Notes under the pieces: generated by a model
What the model was told of the DNA's origin: nothing
The model's input: the letters and a program-made list of their open reading frames with translations, nothing else
Database searches by the model: none
Shown here: piece after piece, positions 56,040-64,000 of the stretch
How positions within the stretch are numbered: the stretch's first letter is position 1
Layout: each line of letters begins with the position of its first letter
Made by a program: the position numbers and the translations under genes
DNA from: Amorphophallus konjac
Lineage: Eukaryota > Streptophyta > Magnoliopsida > Alismatales > Araceae
DNA length: 64,000 nt
Direction: 5' to 3'
NCBI GenBank assembly: GCA_022559845.1
Contig: CM040128.1
Location: 180,774,691-180,838,690 of the forward strand

Positions 56040-57850
56040 GTTCAATCTCTCAAGTCTATACACTCCATGCCCATTCAAGTCTATACATCGGTTTGATTCA
56101 AAGTCTGTACACTGCTTCACTTCGTCAAAGTCCATACATCCTCAGTTGAACCCCATGTCTGTACAACGGCCTCAATCTTCATCTATCTACACTCTGTTTG
56201 GATAGTATGGACAGTGGTGGGTCGACCCACCCTTGCTGATGCGTCGACCCATCAGAACATTATTCTTTATAGTAAGCCCACACATTTGTCTTCTTGACTC
56301 AAAGTCTATACATCCGGAAAGGGGGCCAAGTCTATATAGTGCACTGTGTAGCCTGTTCGTGTTCAAGCTTGTTGGTGAAGTCTGTACATCGCTCGCTCCT
56401 TCAGCTTTCACCAAGTCTGTACAGCGTGAACAGTTCGTCTCAATCCTTCGAAGTCTACACATTCATATGTCTTCTAAGTCTACACATTGCCAAAGTATGT
56501 GCAGCCCCAACTCTATACAACCGATTGATGTTGCAGTGTTCACCAAGTCTATACATCGCCTTCAAACCTTCAAGTCTATACACTGCTACAGGAACCAAGT
56601 CTGTACATCGGCTTCGCATCTACAAGTCTGTACATTGGAGTCAGTTCACCAAGTCTATACACTGGACTTTGTTTCACCAAGTCTGTACACTCCACATCTT
56701 TTCCTACGCTTGGCCAAGTCTATACACTCATACCTTTTCCTACGTTTTACTGGCCAAGTCTATACATCGCTAAGTCTGCACATTATCTTCAGCGTTCAAA
56801 GCCTAAAGTCTGTACAGCGCAAAGTCTACACATTGGCTCAGGGTCGTCAAGTCTATACATCCACAGTGGACGTTCAAGTCTATACATTGGCCCTAACACT
56901 CAAAGTCTGTACACTCGCTGCACTGTACAAGTCTATACACTAGCAATCCTGCTGAAGTCTATACATTGGCTCTAACATTCCAAACTCTGTACAGTCACTC
57001 CCTCAGTAAGTCTATACACTGGAGTCGTCAGCTGTTAGGACAGCATGTCTGTACACTGGTTCTCATGCATGTTAAACATGAAGTATGTACACTGCATGGT
57101 CTCAACTTGCGTCTCACTGAGGATCCATACACTGTAAAGTCTATACAGACTTCATCGTCTTAGAGAGCGTTTCAGGCATCAAGTCCATACATCCAATCGT
57201 CTCTGTAAGCGTCTCAAGCTGAAGTCTATACATTGGCGCACTGTTCATGCATCAGGTCTTAAAGTCTATTCAACGAGGGCTTCGCATCTTCATGTCTATA
57301 CATTGGTCGGTGTAAGTGTATACAATGGACGAGTCTGCATAGTGCATATGTTCTAAGTATATACACTGTGTTGCATTACATGTTTTTACATCTAAGTCTA
57401 TACATCTGATAGGCTTATTAATGCATCAGTCTGCAAGTCTATACACTGAGCTCGCATGAAGACTTCAACTCTATACACTCACTTAGTGTACCCACTTACT
57501 CACTTGCTGTTCTTCAAAGTATGTACATCGCAGAGCTTCACATATTTGAAGTCCATACATTGGAGAGTTTGTACATTGCATTTGCATTCACAAGCCTATA
57601 CATCATGAAGTCTGCCATTGCTCCCTCATTCAATGAAGTCTGCACATTGCTGAATGTTCTTCAAGTCTGAACATCGGATGTCTTCATATGTGAAGTCTAT
57701 ACACTGCATGCTCACTCAACTAACTCTATACACTCGTTTGTTAACCTTCAACTCTATACACTCGATTGTTAACTTCAAAGTCTATTCACTCAAGCTGCAA
57801 GTTGACTGTACACACTTTGTTAACACCTGAACCAAGTATATACATCCAAC
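56040..57850 (+). repeat. AAGTCTRTACA tandem array in solo LTR
   Basis: More than 40 copies of AAGTCTATACA or AAGTCTGTACA, mostly followed by TTGG, TCG or CTGG, lie in direct orientation over 1.8 kb with variable spacers. It is far longer than the 0.5-kb array in the first LTR. The 236-residue ORF at 56233-56943 exists only because the motif encodes stop-free KSIHW and KVYTL repeats. Confidence 0.9.
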
Positions 57851-57997
57851 TGATATCTACTTATGTCTGTGTGGCAGGTACTGTTCGAGAAGCTGAAGGC
57901 ACGTGATCCAAGGACCTGAGATGCTGACACTTGGCCAAATACCTGGGCGGGAAATGTGGAGGCCACACGCGCCCAGTGCTGCCTCTGCTCGAGCTGC

Positions 57998-58004
57998 TAT
58001 AAAA
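57998..58004 (+). promoter_or_regulatory. TATA box of the solo LTR
   Basis: GCTATAAAAGGGAG follows CACGTGATCC and CGCGCCC. Expected start of transcription is about 58030, just before the purine-rich leader. Confidence 0.75.
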
Positions 58005-58380
58005 GGGAGTCTCAGTTTTCTGAAGGAAAGTGATCGAAGCCTTGAGAGCAATAGCAGAATAGCAGAAGTGCAGAAGTGCTGAGAGTTCGATCCAGCAGAA
58101 GAGAAGAAGAGTTGCAGAGAAGAAGAAGAGAAGAGAAGAGACAGAGAGAGCCTGCGAACGAAAAAGAGTGAAGAAGCATAAGAGAAAGAGAGAGAGAGAG
58201 AAGGAGTTCGTAGAGAAGAAATGGGAAAAGCTTGAAGATCTGTCCTCTGGTGTTTGGATCAAATCCAAGCCAAACCTGCTCCCTTGAGAGCTACATTACT
58301 TGTATTTCGTTTCCAGCTTTTGGAGCTGTGCTTTTTCATCCTTTCTTATTTTCCTTTTTTATCTTTCCATCTTTGTTCTT

Positions 58381-58770
58381 CCGATTGGCCTGTTGGGGAT
58401 CGGGTTCCTCCTATGGTCTCAGGAGAAGGGAGATCTGATCTCCGGTTGCAAGTAGCTGGGAGCTACTTGTGGGTTCCCTCCGGTTTGGAGGAAGGGAGAC
58501 TTGTCTCCGGTTCTGGGCTTGTGGGTAGTAAGTCCAGGGGTCCCTCTTGTCTGGAGGAAGAGAGACTTCGGTCTCTGGTTTCCAAGTGGCTGGGAGTCAC
58601 TTGGGGTGACCCTCCGGTTGGGAGGAAGAGGGGAGGCTGTTCCCCTGGTCAAGCTGTGTGGCAGCAACTGTTCGTAGACTGAGTCTGCTTGGTTCTAGCA
58701 TTTGCTAGTGAAGCCTCACTCCGGTTGGGAGTGAGGGGTGGATGTAGGTCTGGAGGACCGAACCACCTAA
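58381..58770 (+). other. hairpin chain in solo LTR leader
   Basis: It is the counterpart of 2354-2808. Stems include CCGAT/ATCGG (58381-58403), GGAGAT-CTG-ATCTCC (58429-58443), CAAGTAGCT-GGG-AGCTACTTG (58449-58469), CCTCC/GGAGG (58477-58491), AGAGAC-TTCG-GTCTCT (58561-58576), CCAAGTG/CACTTGG (58582-58604), CCTCC/GGAGG, AGGGGA/TCCCCT, CTAGC-ATTT-GCTAG, CCTCACTCC/GGAGTGAGG and GGTGG/CCACC. Loops include a TTCG tetraloop where the other LTR has CGTGT. Confidence 0.82.
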
Positions 58771-58974
58771 AAATCTATTGAGCTATGGTTTGCTTTGTGT
58801 GCTTGCTTCCGCTAGATGCTTTGATAGGCGCGCTCCATGTGTTTGCTCATAAGTTTAATTGAATTTGTTTCATTCTGTGATTGCGTCTAGCATCTGAGTT
58901 TTTATTTGGGCATTATTCGTAGAATGATACATTCACCCCCCCTCTGTATCTGGGCATAGCACCCTAACAGGATC

Positions 58975-59609
58975 CACCCTCTTTGCCACTGGATTCAGAC
59001 CGATTCGTATGCGTAGCACAGTCCATTCCATTCGCAGCCATACGAGGATGACGAGCTTCACCGACCCGGCCCGTTACCCCATTTCACATGTCCCCTAGAT
59101 TTCCTTGTGTAGCCTTTTACCTCCTTGCGAGAAGTGGGCATTGTTGGATTGTATCTTTTTGGAATTTGTACCGGGGACTGTGTGACTTGGCCAGGCTTCT
59201 TCCCCATGTCCCGAGCGTGGAGGTATGCGACTGCTCCTTCCTTGGTTTAGCTTGCTCATTTAGTATAGTTTCTTGACGCCGTTGCTTGTGCGAACATAGG
59301 CGTCTAGGTTGCTTATTTATTTATATCACTATCGCGGTGAGAGAGTGTGACCGTCCCACGACTCATCCAAATCGCAAGTGTGGAGTGACCACCCTAGACC
59401 CTACCGATTTCTCAACCGTGCGGATCGACGCGCTTCCCTCTCTTGGGATGCCTGTGAGCTATAGTTTCTTGTTGACTGGCATGATTTCCTTATTGGGAAC
59501 CTTAGGTGTCGAGTCTACACCGTTCAATCTATTGCAAAGTTGCTGGTCTTAGTTGTCCATTTAGTTGCATCTTCACATAGAGTCCTAGCTTGCATAGCCT
59601 CCCGCATCA
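58975..59609 (+). repeat. 3' LTR of E3, second part
   Basis: It continues the E3 LTR after the solo LTR and aligns with about 50657-51289. It ends CCGCATCA. Confidence 0.85.
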
Positions 59610-60785
59610 AGTTGTGTGCTGACCCTATTATTTTATTGATCCACAGGGGATTCTAGTTCCAGCACCTCCGGTAGTTCTTCAGAGACTTCTTCAGGCTCCT
59701 CAGGTAGTGGGAGCTTCATTATGGAGATGGAGGAGAGTTCAGACTCCTCTTCTTCTGGGGCCACTTCTGCAGAAGGGGCTGAGATGGAGGCTACTTCTGG
59801 AGGTGTGTGGGGGTCTTTCTTTCCCCTCTTTAGCACTAGTTTATGTTTTCTGACAGAATGCTGATGCTTCTGTATGGTGTGTAGTGCTGGAGTCAAGGGA
59901 GGAGTGCGTGCCGGATCCTAATGCCGATGGTCGGGAGGAGGTCCCTGACCTCCCTGCGGCTTCTGGAGGGGACAGGGCTATGGGAGAAGGCTCTCGAGTC
60001 ATTGAGGAGTCTCTTCCTTCTCTGACCCCGACGAGTGATGTCGTAGGTGTGGAGGAGTTTGCTCTGGGTAAGGAACGAAAAGCCCCTTTTCTCAGGTTTT
60101 CCACCTTATTTTCATGGAAAGTTTCATATGTATTTCTCACTTTCTCTTTTGTCGTTTCTGAGCAGCCTCCACTGGCGTGCTAGCGGGGATAGATGACTCC
60201 TCCCTAAGCTTGGAGGTCTAGTGGCCCACTTCCGTCGCACCGCCGGAGCCGTTGGTGGACATGAGTGTGAGCGCCTCTCTGCTTCAACGACCACGGCGCA
60301 ACCTGTAGAGCGATCCCCTCTTGTCTCCGGAGGATCTGAGGTAGTGCCTGATAGAGTGCACCCAGGGCTACCACATCCTCGGCTTTCCACGTGAGCTTTG
60401 GATGTCCGGGCTGGCCGGGATATGGGTAGAGTACCTGCGGCTTCGTAAGATGCAGGAGCGGTGGGCCTGGATGCTGGCAGCGATCCAAGAGGAGCGAGAG
60501 AGATAGGCTCGGCTTGTGGTAGCCGTGGCCGAGCAGAGGGGCCACATCGAGGCAGTTGAGTCCTTCTTTAGAGGTCGAGATGTTTAGCTAGAAGAAGCCG
60601 AGAGTAGGGATGAGGCCTTGAGGAAGGCGTTATAGGAGTAGTTGTCAGTCGTAAAGCGCGCCAAGGCTGAGTGGCAAGCGGCTGGGAGCACGGTCGAGGC
60701 CGGTACTCAGCTCTTGTCCACTCTTGAGGCAGAGCTTGCAACTTCGGAGTCTCGCCTATCGACGCTGGAGGGGAGAAGGCTGTGA
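59610..60785 (+). pseudogene. antisense coiled-coil gene of a second Tat element (T2), 3' exons
   Basis: Three exons are deduced: 59647-59802 (after a GATCCACAG acceptor), 59885-60067 and 60166-60785. The introns 59803-59884 and 60068-60165 have GT/AG ends and both splice in phase. Exon one is a Ser/Gly/Glu-rich run; exon two is acidic; the last is an Ala/Glu/Leu/Arg-rich coiled coil like the end of the T1 gene. The last exon has six in-frame stops, all TAG (60219, 60306, 60504, 60585, 60633 and 60639), and no indel before the final TGA at 60783. The PMD part would lie left and is cut off by E3. The assignment rests on gene layout and repeat context, not a shared catalytic motif. Confidence 0.62.
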
Positions 60786-61060
60786 TTTGATTGTATCTCT
60801 TTTCCTCTTTTGTTATGTTGTCGGGTTGTATGTATTTTGTCACCCCAAGGGCATGTCTTGGGCTCTTTTTATAAAGTATGAATGACAAGCTTCCGGATTT
60901 CTCTTGTCATTTCTTGAGTCGTTCCACCTCTTTTCTTTCTTGTACAACAATGCTGGATGCAGGTACAGGCGACCATGTACTATTAGTCATGGTTGATTCT
61001 TCTACTATGTGCTTGTGACAGGGAACTAGGTGGTTGATTCCGGGCATTAGACCGAAGACT
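60786..61060. other. 3' flank of the T2 antisense gene
   Basis: A CCCAAG/CTTGGG hairpin (about 60844-60862) is followed by TTTTTATAAAGTATGAATGA, a plausible polyadenylation region. Nothing else seen. Confidence 0.45.
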
Positions 61061-61700
61061 GAGTGCTAGTTAGTGGTTGCCAGATACTGGGTACAAGAGA
61101 AGACCTGAGCATAGGGTACTGGGGACTGAGCACTGGATAGATGCTGAGTGCTGGGTACTGGGGGCTGAGAGCTAGGTACTGGAGACTGGGTACTGAGTAC
61201 TAGACGCTGGATACTGGGTATTGGAGGCTGGAGGCTAACCCAGAATGGGATGTTGGCCTATATTGCTGGGAACCGGGACTGGGAGCTGACCCATCTAGGT
61301 GTGATGGCTTGTATGACTGGAGACCAGAGGCTGGAGGCTGACCTGTGAGAGTGTTTCAGCCTGTATTGCTGGAATTGTTTGGTCTGTGGGGTTGAAGCTG
61401 GGCTGGCCGGCTAACTGCCATGAAGACGTAGTCGGAGGATGGGACTGGAAGTGGAACTGGATCTGGCCGGCTAATCACTGGGATGACATAGCCGTAAGCT
61501 GGGACTGGTCAGCCGACCGTTAAGATGTGTAGCCGAATGCTAGAGTTAGAGGCTGGGACTAGCCGGCTGACCGCTAATGTGTTGTAGCAGCAGACTGGGA
61601 CTGGAGCTGGGGATGACCGACCCTCGACGGTGTAGTGGCCACCATTGTTGTGTAGTGATGCTGAGCTCGCCATCAGCGGGATGTCGCAGTTGACGGCTTT
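61061..61700. repeat. short GACTGGGTACTG repeats and CTGGCCGGCTAA units
   Basis: 61070-61240 holds many 8-20 bp variants of GCTGGGTACTGG and GGAGGCTG. 61390-61620 holds four imperfect units of about 60-75 bp, each with GGGACTGG and GGCCGGCTAA or AGCCGACCG and GTAGC. The position after the antisense gene equals that of the 137-bp repeat in T1, but the sequence is unrelated. Confidence 0.75.
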
Positions 61701-61725
61701 CATCGGTGAGGAGTAGAGAGGAAGA

Positions 61726-61885
61726 GGATTTTTTTCTCTTTACCAGCTCTACCGCCCTTACGGGTTTTCGCTAGAGCTGGCCCCCTTTAGCTTTTTTCGG
61801 TGTGCCCTTGTGGGTTTTCACACTGAGGGGTTACCCGATTTTGCCTGAGGCGCCCTTTCGGGTTTTCACCTCAGCTGGGTTGGTG
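61726..61885 (+). other. three consecutive hairpins with a shared core
   Basis: Each has the plan stem-CCC-TTNN-GGGTTTTC-stem. Hairpin one: CAGCTCTA ... TAGAGCTG (61755-61790). Hairpin two: GTGTG ... CACAC (about 61801-61824). Hairpin three: CTGAGG ... CCTCAG (about 61846-61875). The cores read CCCTTACGGGTTTTC, CCCTTGTGGGTTTTC and CCCTTTCGGGTTTTC. The stems differ in sequence but keep pairing. A shortened copy of the lead-in (TTTTTCTCATTACCGGCTCTACCGCC) recurs at 62535-62560 without the rest. Confidence 0.75.
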
Positions 61886-62560
61886 GCAATTTCTACCCTC
61901 AGTAATCCCATGGAAGGAGTCACCTGAGGCCGCCGGGGTATCTTTATTTTTAACTCCATTTTCTTTTCCTTTTGTTTGAATCTGGATGGTATCGTCCGTA
62001 GCATACTGCTGTCAGGGGACGTGGCCTGAGGCTTGTGTAGTTTGAGAGTCGATATTTCTGTGGCCCTGGTTAGGACTTTTGCAGGGTACTGAGTCATGGC
62101 CCCTAAGGGTCATTGTATCTTGGTTGAGTGTGACTGGAGTTATAACTGGTGGGTCAGGGAATGAATAGACATTGAAATGGTGACTGGGACCATGGTAGTG
62201 AACCATGACGAACTGGTGACTGGGGCTTCTGGATTGAAGGTATTGAAGGTGTATGATCATAGAATGCAGGGTGTCTGGGAATTGGCTGAGACTGAGGTTC
62301 ATTAGGATAAATGGATGGGATAATGTGTGGATACTAGGGTATGCGGGCCCGCTACAATGGAGCGGAGGCTATGTGTAAGACGAGCCAACCTGGGTGATAT
62401 AAACCTAACTAGGAGCAGTAGGGTTAATGAATTAGGGATATGTATTGGTCAGGGACTGGCATGTTTTGACTGGAGAGGCCTATGATTTGTTGAGAGGTGG
62501 GTGGACAGTCACCCTAACTGGTGGTGAGAGATTTTTTTTCTCATTACCGGCTCTACCGCC
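61886..62560. other. T2 non-coding region
   Basis: No coding pattern on either strand. GGTGACTGGGGC and GACTGGG-type motifs are sparse continuations of the repeats to the left. Confidence 0.5.
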
Positions 62561-64000
62561 TGTTGCTATTTTTTATGATGATGTGTCTATTGATGGTGTG
62601 ATGTGAGAGATATAAAAGATGTGAAATATATGTGAGCAAGTGGTGCACTAACTCAAGCAATCAACATGAAATTCGTGGGCATGTCATCTCGATACTGCAG
62701 AAATAAAGAAGGGGAAATAAAAACACACGCCAGGGCGTGGAGTAAAGGAATAAAAGGAAAACACACACCGAGGGTGTGGAGCAACTAAAAATAAAAGAGA
62801 AAGTAAGAAAGATGATGAAAGAGATGACCAATACCCAAATAAAGGAAGGTGTGATCACCACCAAAGTAAACAATGTAGTAATACCACACTATGTACCTTG
62901 GAAAGAGCTGAGTGAGGCCACCCGCCAGCGGGAGAAAGAAACCAGGCACTACGGAAGGAAAGCGGTCTAAAGGCGACCGCCAGACGACGTCAAATGGTCC
63001 TGCGATAGATCGCCTGAGATCCACAAACGGTCTTCCAAATGGCCGCAAGAGCACCCAGAGCAGCAACGTGAAACTTGTATGTCCACCCCTCTTGGCCGGC
63101 CAGAAGGGCTGGGCCTCGTGCAATGAACTCTGTACACCTGTAGAAGAATGCAAACACGAAGAAAAAAATAACCCAATAAGCCCTTGGACTAGTGTAGTAT
63201 CTATAATGTAATTAAGCTAAAGTGCATAAAAGGAAGGGTGAATACCTGGGGGGTTGGTGTTTTTTATCCCCTGTGGGGCGTGGAAAAGAGTAAGAGGATG
63301 TTTGAAAACGTGAATTGAATGCAGAGAACGTGATAGAGGAAGAGGGAATATGCTATGATGATGCAAAGGGAAAGGGAAAAACTAAGATAGAAAGACACAA
63401 ACTAAACCAATGGAACTCAATACTCCCTGGACCAGAAGCCTTAAGGACATAGAAAGGACTTCTCCCTGGTTGGTACTCGCTCCAGAACGTAGCAACACTT
63501 CGTGACAAACTCTAGAAAATCTCCTCCCTTCAAGCCATAAAGTCAAGGGTTCTATTTATAGACCCCCAAACCCTAGGTCGAGTTGGAGAGAAATCAACAA
63601 TAAAATAGGCCTAAACCTAGCAAACTCTCAAAGATAATACTCCCAAGAGTCCAGGGAAAAAAATAGAAGGTTATGAGAGTTTCTATCCAGAGAGAAATCA
63701 ACAAATCAAGGACTCTAGTTTGTCCACGGCCAAAGAGAGGAAGAACAGACAGAGCAGGACTCTCTATCTCTCCTAACGGTCTTGCGATAGACCGCAAGGC
63801 TTTATAAATGGTCGACTGATAGACCACATGGCTCAGTCATCCAGAAAGAGATAAGACCGAAGAAACCCAACATGACTCTCTATATGCCTAGTGGTCTAGA
63901 AGAGGACCGCTAGAGAGCCCTTAACGGTCGTGCGATAGACCGCGGGAGCTGATCGTCCCTTAAAAGATAAGGATTGAAAGGAAAGATGTTAAAGCAGGAC
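62561..64000 (-). other. unassigned non-coding DNA, possibly part of an LTR
   Basis: No ORF has protein-like composition. A minus-strand TATA box (TATAAATAGAACCC) lies at 63553-63560, in the same kind of context as the Tekay LTR. Six copies of a GGTC-N7/8-GACC hairpin lie at 62962-62980, 62994-63013, 63777-63794, 63809-63826, 63891-63910 and 63925-63942. This suggests an LTR or leader read leftward. No LTR end was found, so the family is open. Confidence 0.4.

Larger units (their letters stand above)
55755..58974 (+). mobile_element. solo SIRE-type copia LTR with GGATC target duplication
   Basis: The LTR (55760-58969, 3210 bp) runs TGTTGTGCCCC...CCTAACA and is flanked by GGATC on both sides. 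There is no internal region. The 5' LTR of E3 has the empty site with a single GGATC. Solo LTRs arise by recombination between the two LTRs of a full element. Family: same as 89-3171 by ends, motif array, purine-rich leader and hairpin chain. Confidence 0.96.
48940..59609 (+). mobile_element. defective chromovirus E3 with unknown ORF
   Basis: LTRs: 48940-51289 and 54079-59609, the latter with a solo LTR inside; without it 2316 bp against 2350. The right LTR begins TGATGCGG and both LTRs end CCGCATCA, an 8-bp inverted terminal repeat. The left LTR starts TAATGCGG. PBS TGGTATTAGAGC differs from initiator tRNA-Met by one base. The internal 2.8 kb holds a protease-like piece, a 401-residue ORF of unknown origin, an integrase tail and a chromodomain. 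RT, RNase H and the integrase core are absent. No target duplication is visible (GACAT before, AGTTG after). Confidence 0.82.

Noticed and set aside
56233..56943. 236-residue ORF on the + strand
   Set aside because: It runs entirely through the AAGTCTRTACA array; the repeat simply lacks stops. Composition is periodic and there is no domain.
56040..57850. CRISPR-like array (short repeats with spacers)
   Set aside because: The repeat is 11 bp, spacing is irregular, it lies inside an LTR and the genome is a plant.
60166..60785. TAG reassigned as a sense codon
   Set aside because: Six in-frame TAGs look like a code change, but plant nuclear DNA uses the standard code and the codons fit deaminated CAG. 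T1 also has TGA and TAA lesions.

Overview
The window is flowering-plant nuclear DNA, from the repeat-rich heterochromatin of a probably large genome. I see no host gene. Nearly every base I can assign belongs to LTR retrotransposons, truncated copies of them, or their tandem repeats, nested in one another. The basis for calling it a plant: Tat-type Ty3/gypsy pol with a second (archaeal-type) RNase H, an antisense spliced gene with a plant mobile domain (PMD), Tekay/Del-type chromoviruses primed by initiator tRNA-Met, and SIRE/Maximus-type copia LTRs. I cannot name the species.

Layout. 1-3171: polypurine tracts and the complete 3' LTR (89-3171) of a copia element whose body lies left of the window. 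It has inserted into the antisense PMD gene of an old Tat element (T1), which is read on the minus strand. T1 consists of the PMD/coiled-coil gene on the + strand (3174-7928), a 137-bp tandem repeat and a pyrimidine tract (8430-9030), pol on the minus strand (9139-13816), and protease, gag and N-terminal ORFs (23318-28379). Its primer-binding site is at 28484-28501 and part of its 5' LTR starts at 28506. Inside T1 pol sits a very young Tekay-type element on the minus strand (13817-23312, target duplication CCTTG, LTRs of equal length).

29340-48939: short-motif tandem arrays split by a + strand Tekay-type element (30429-48345) that has lost all of gag-pol. Its 3' LTR is split by a coding-free LTR element of about 9.45 kb (35033-44483, duplication CCATT). 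48940-59609: a defective chromovirus (E3) with 2.3-kb LTRs, a protease-like segment, a 401-aa ORF of unknown origin where RT should be, and an integrase tail plus chromodomain. Its 3' LTR contains a solo SIRE-type LTR (55760-58969, duplication GGATC). The 5' LTR of E3 still shows the empty site. 59610-62560: the 3' part of a second antisense Tat gene (T2) with its downstream repeats and a three-hairpin block. 62561-64000: unassigned non-coding DNA with a repeated GGTC/GACC hairpin and a minus-strand TATA box.

How the parts relate. From oldest to youngest: T1, T2 and the arrays; then E3 and the + Tekay derivative; then the coding-free element and the SIRE insertions; the nested Tekay element is the youngest. 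In T1 and T2 almost all premature stops can be explained by C-to-T change (CAG to TAG, CGA to TGA), as expected from long-methylated DNA. The most interesting signals are a chain of about fifteen consecutive hairpins in both SIRE-type LTRs with compensatory base changes between copies, a duplicated zinc-knuckle domain flanking the T1 protease, the unknown E3 ORF, and the spliced antisense PMD/coiled-coil genes.
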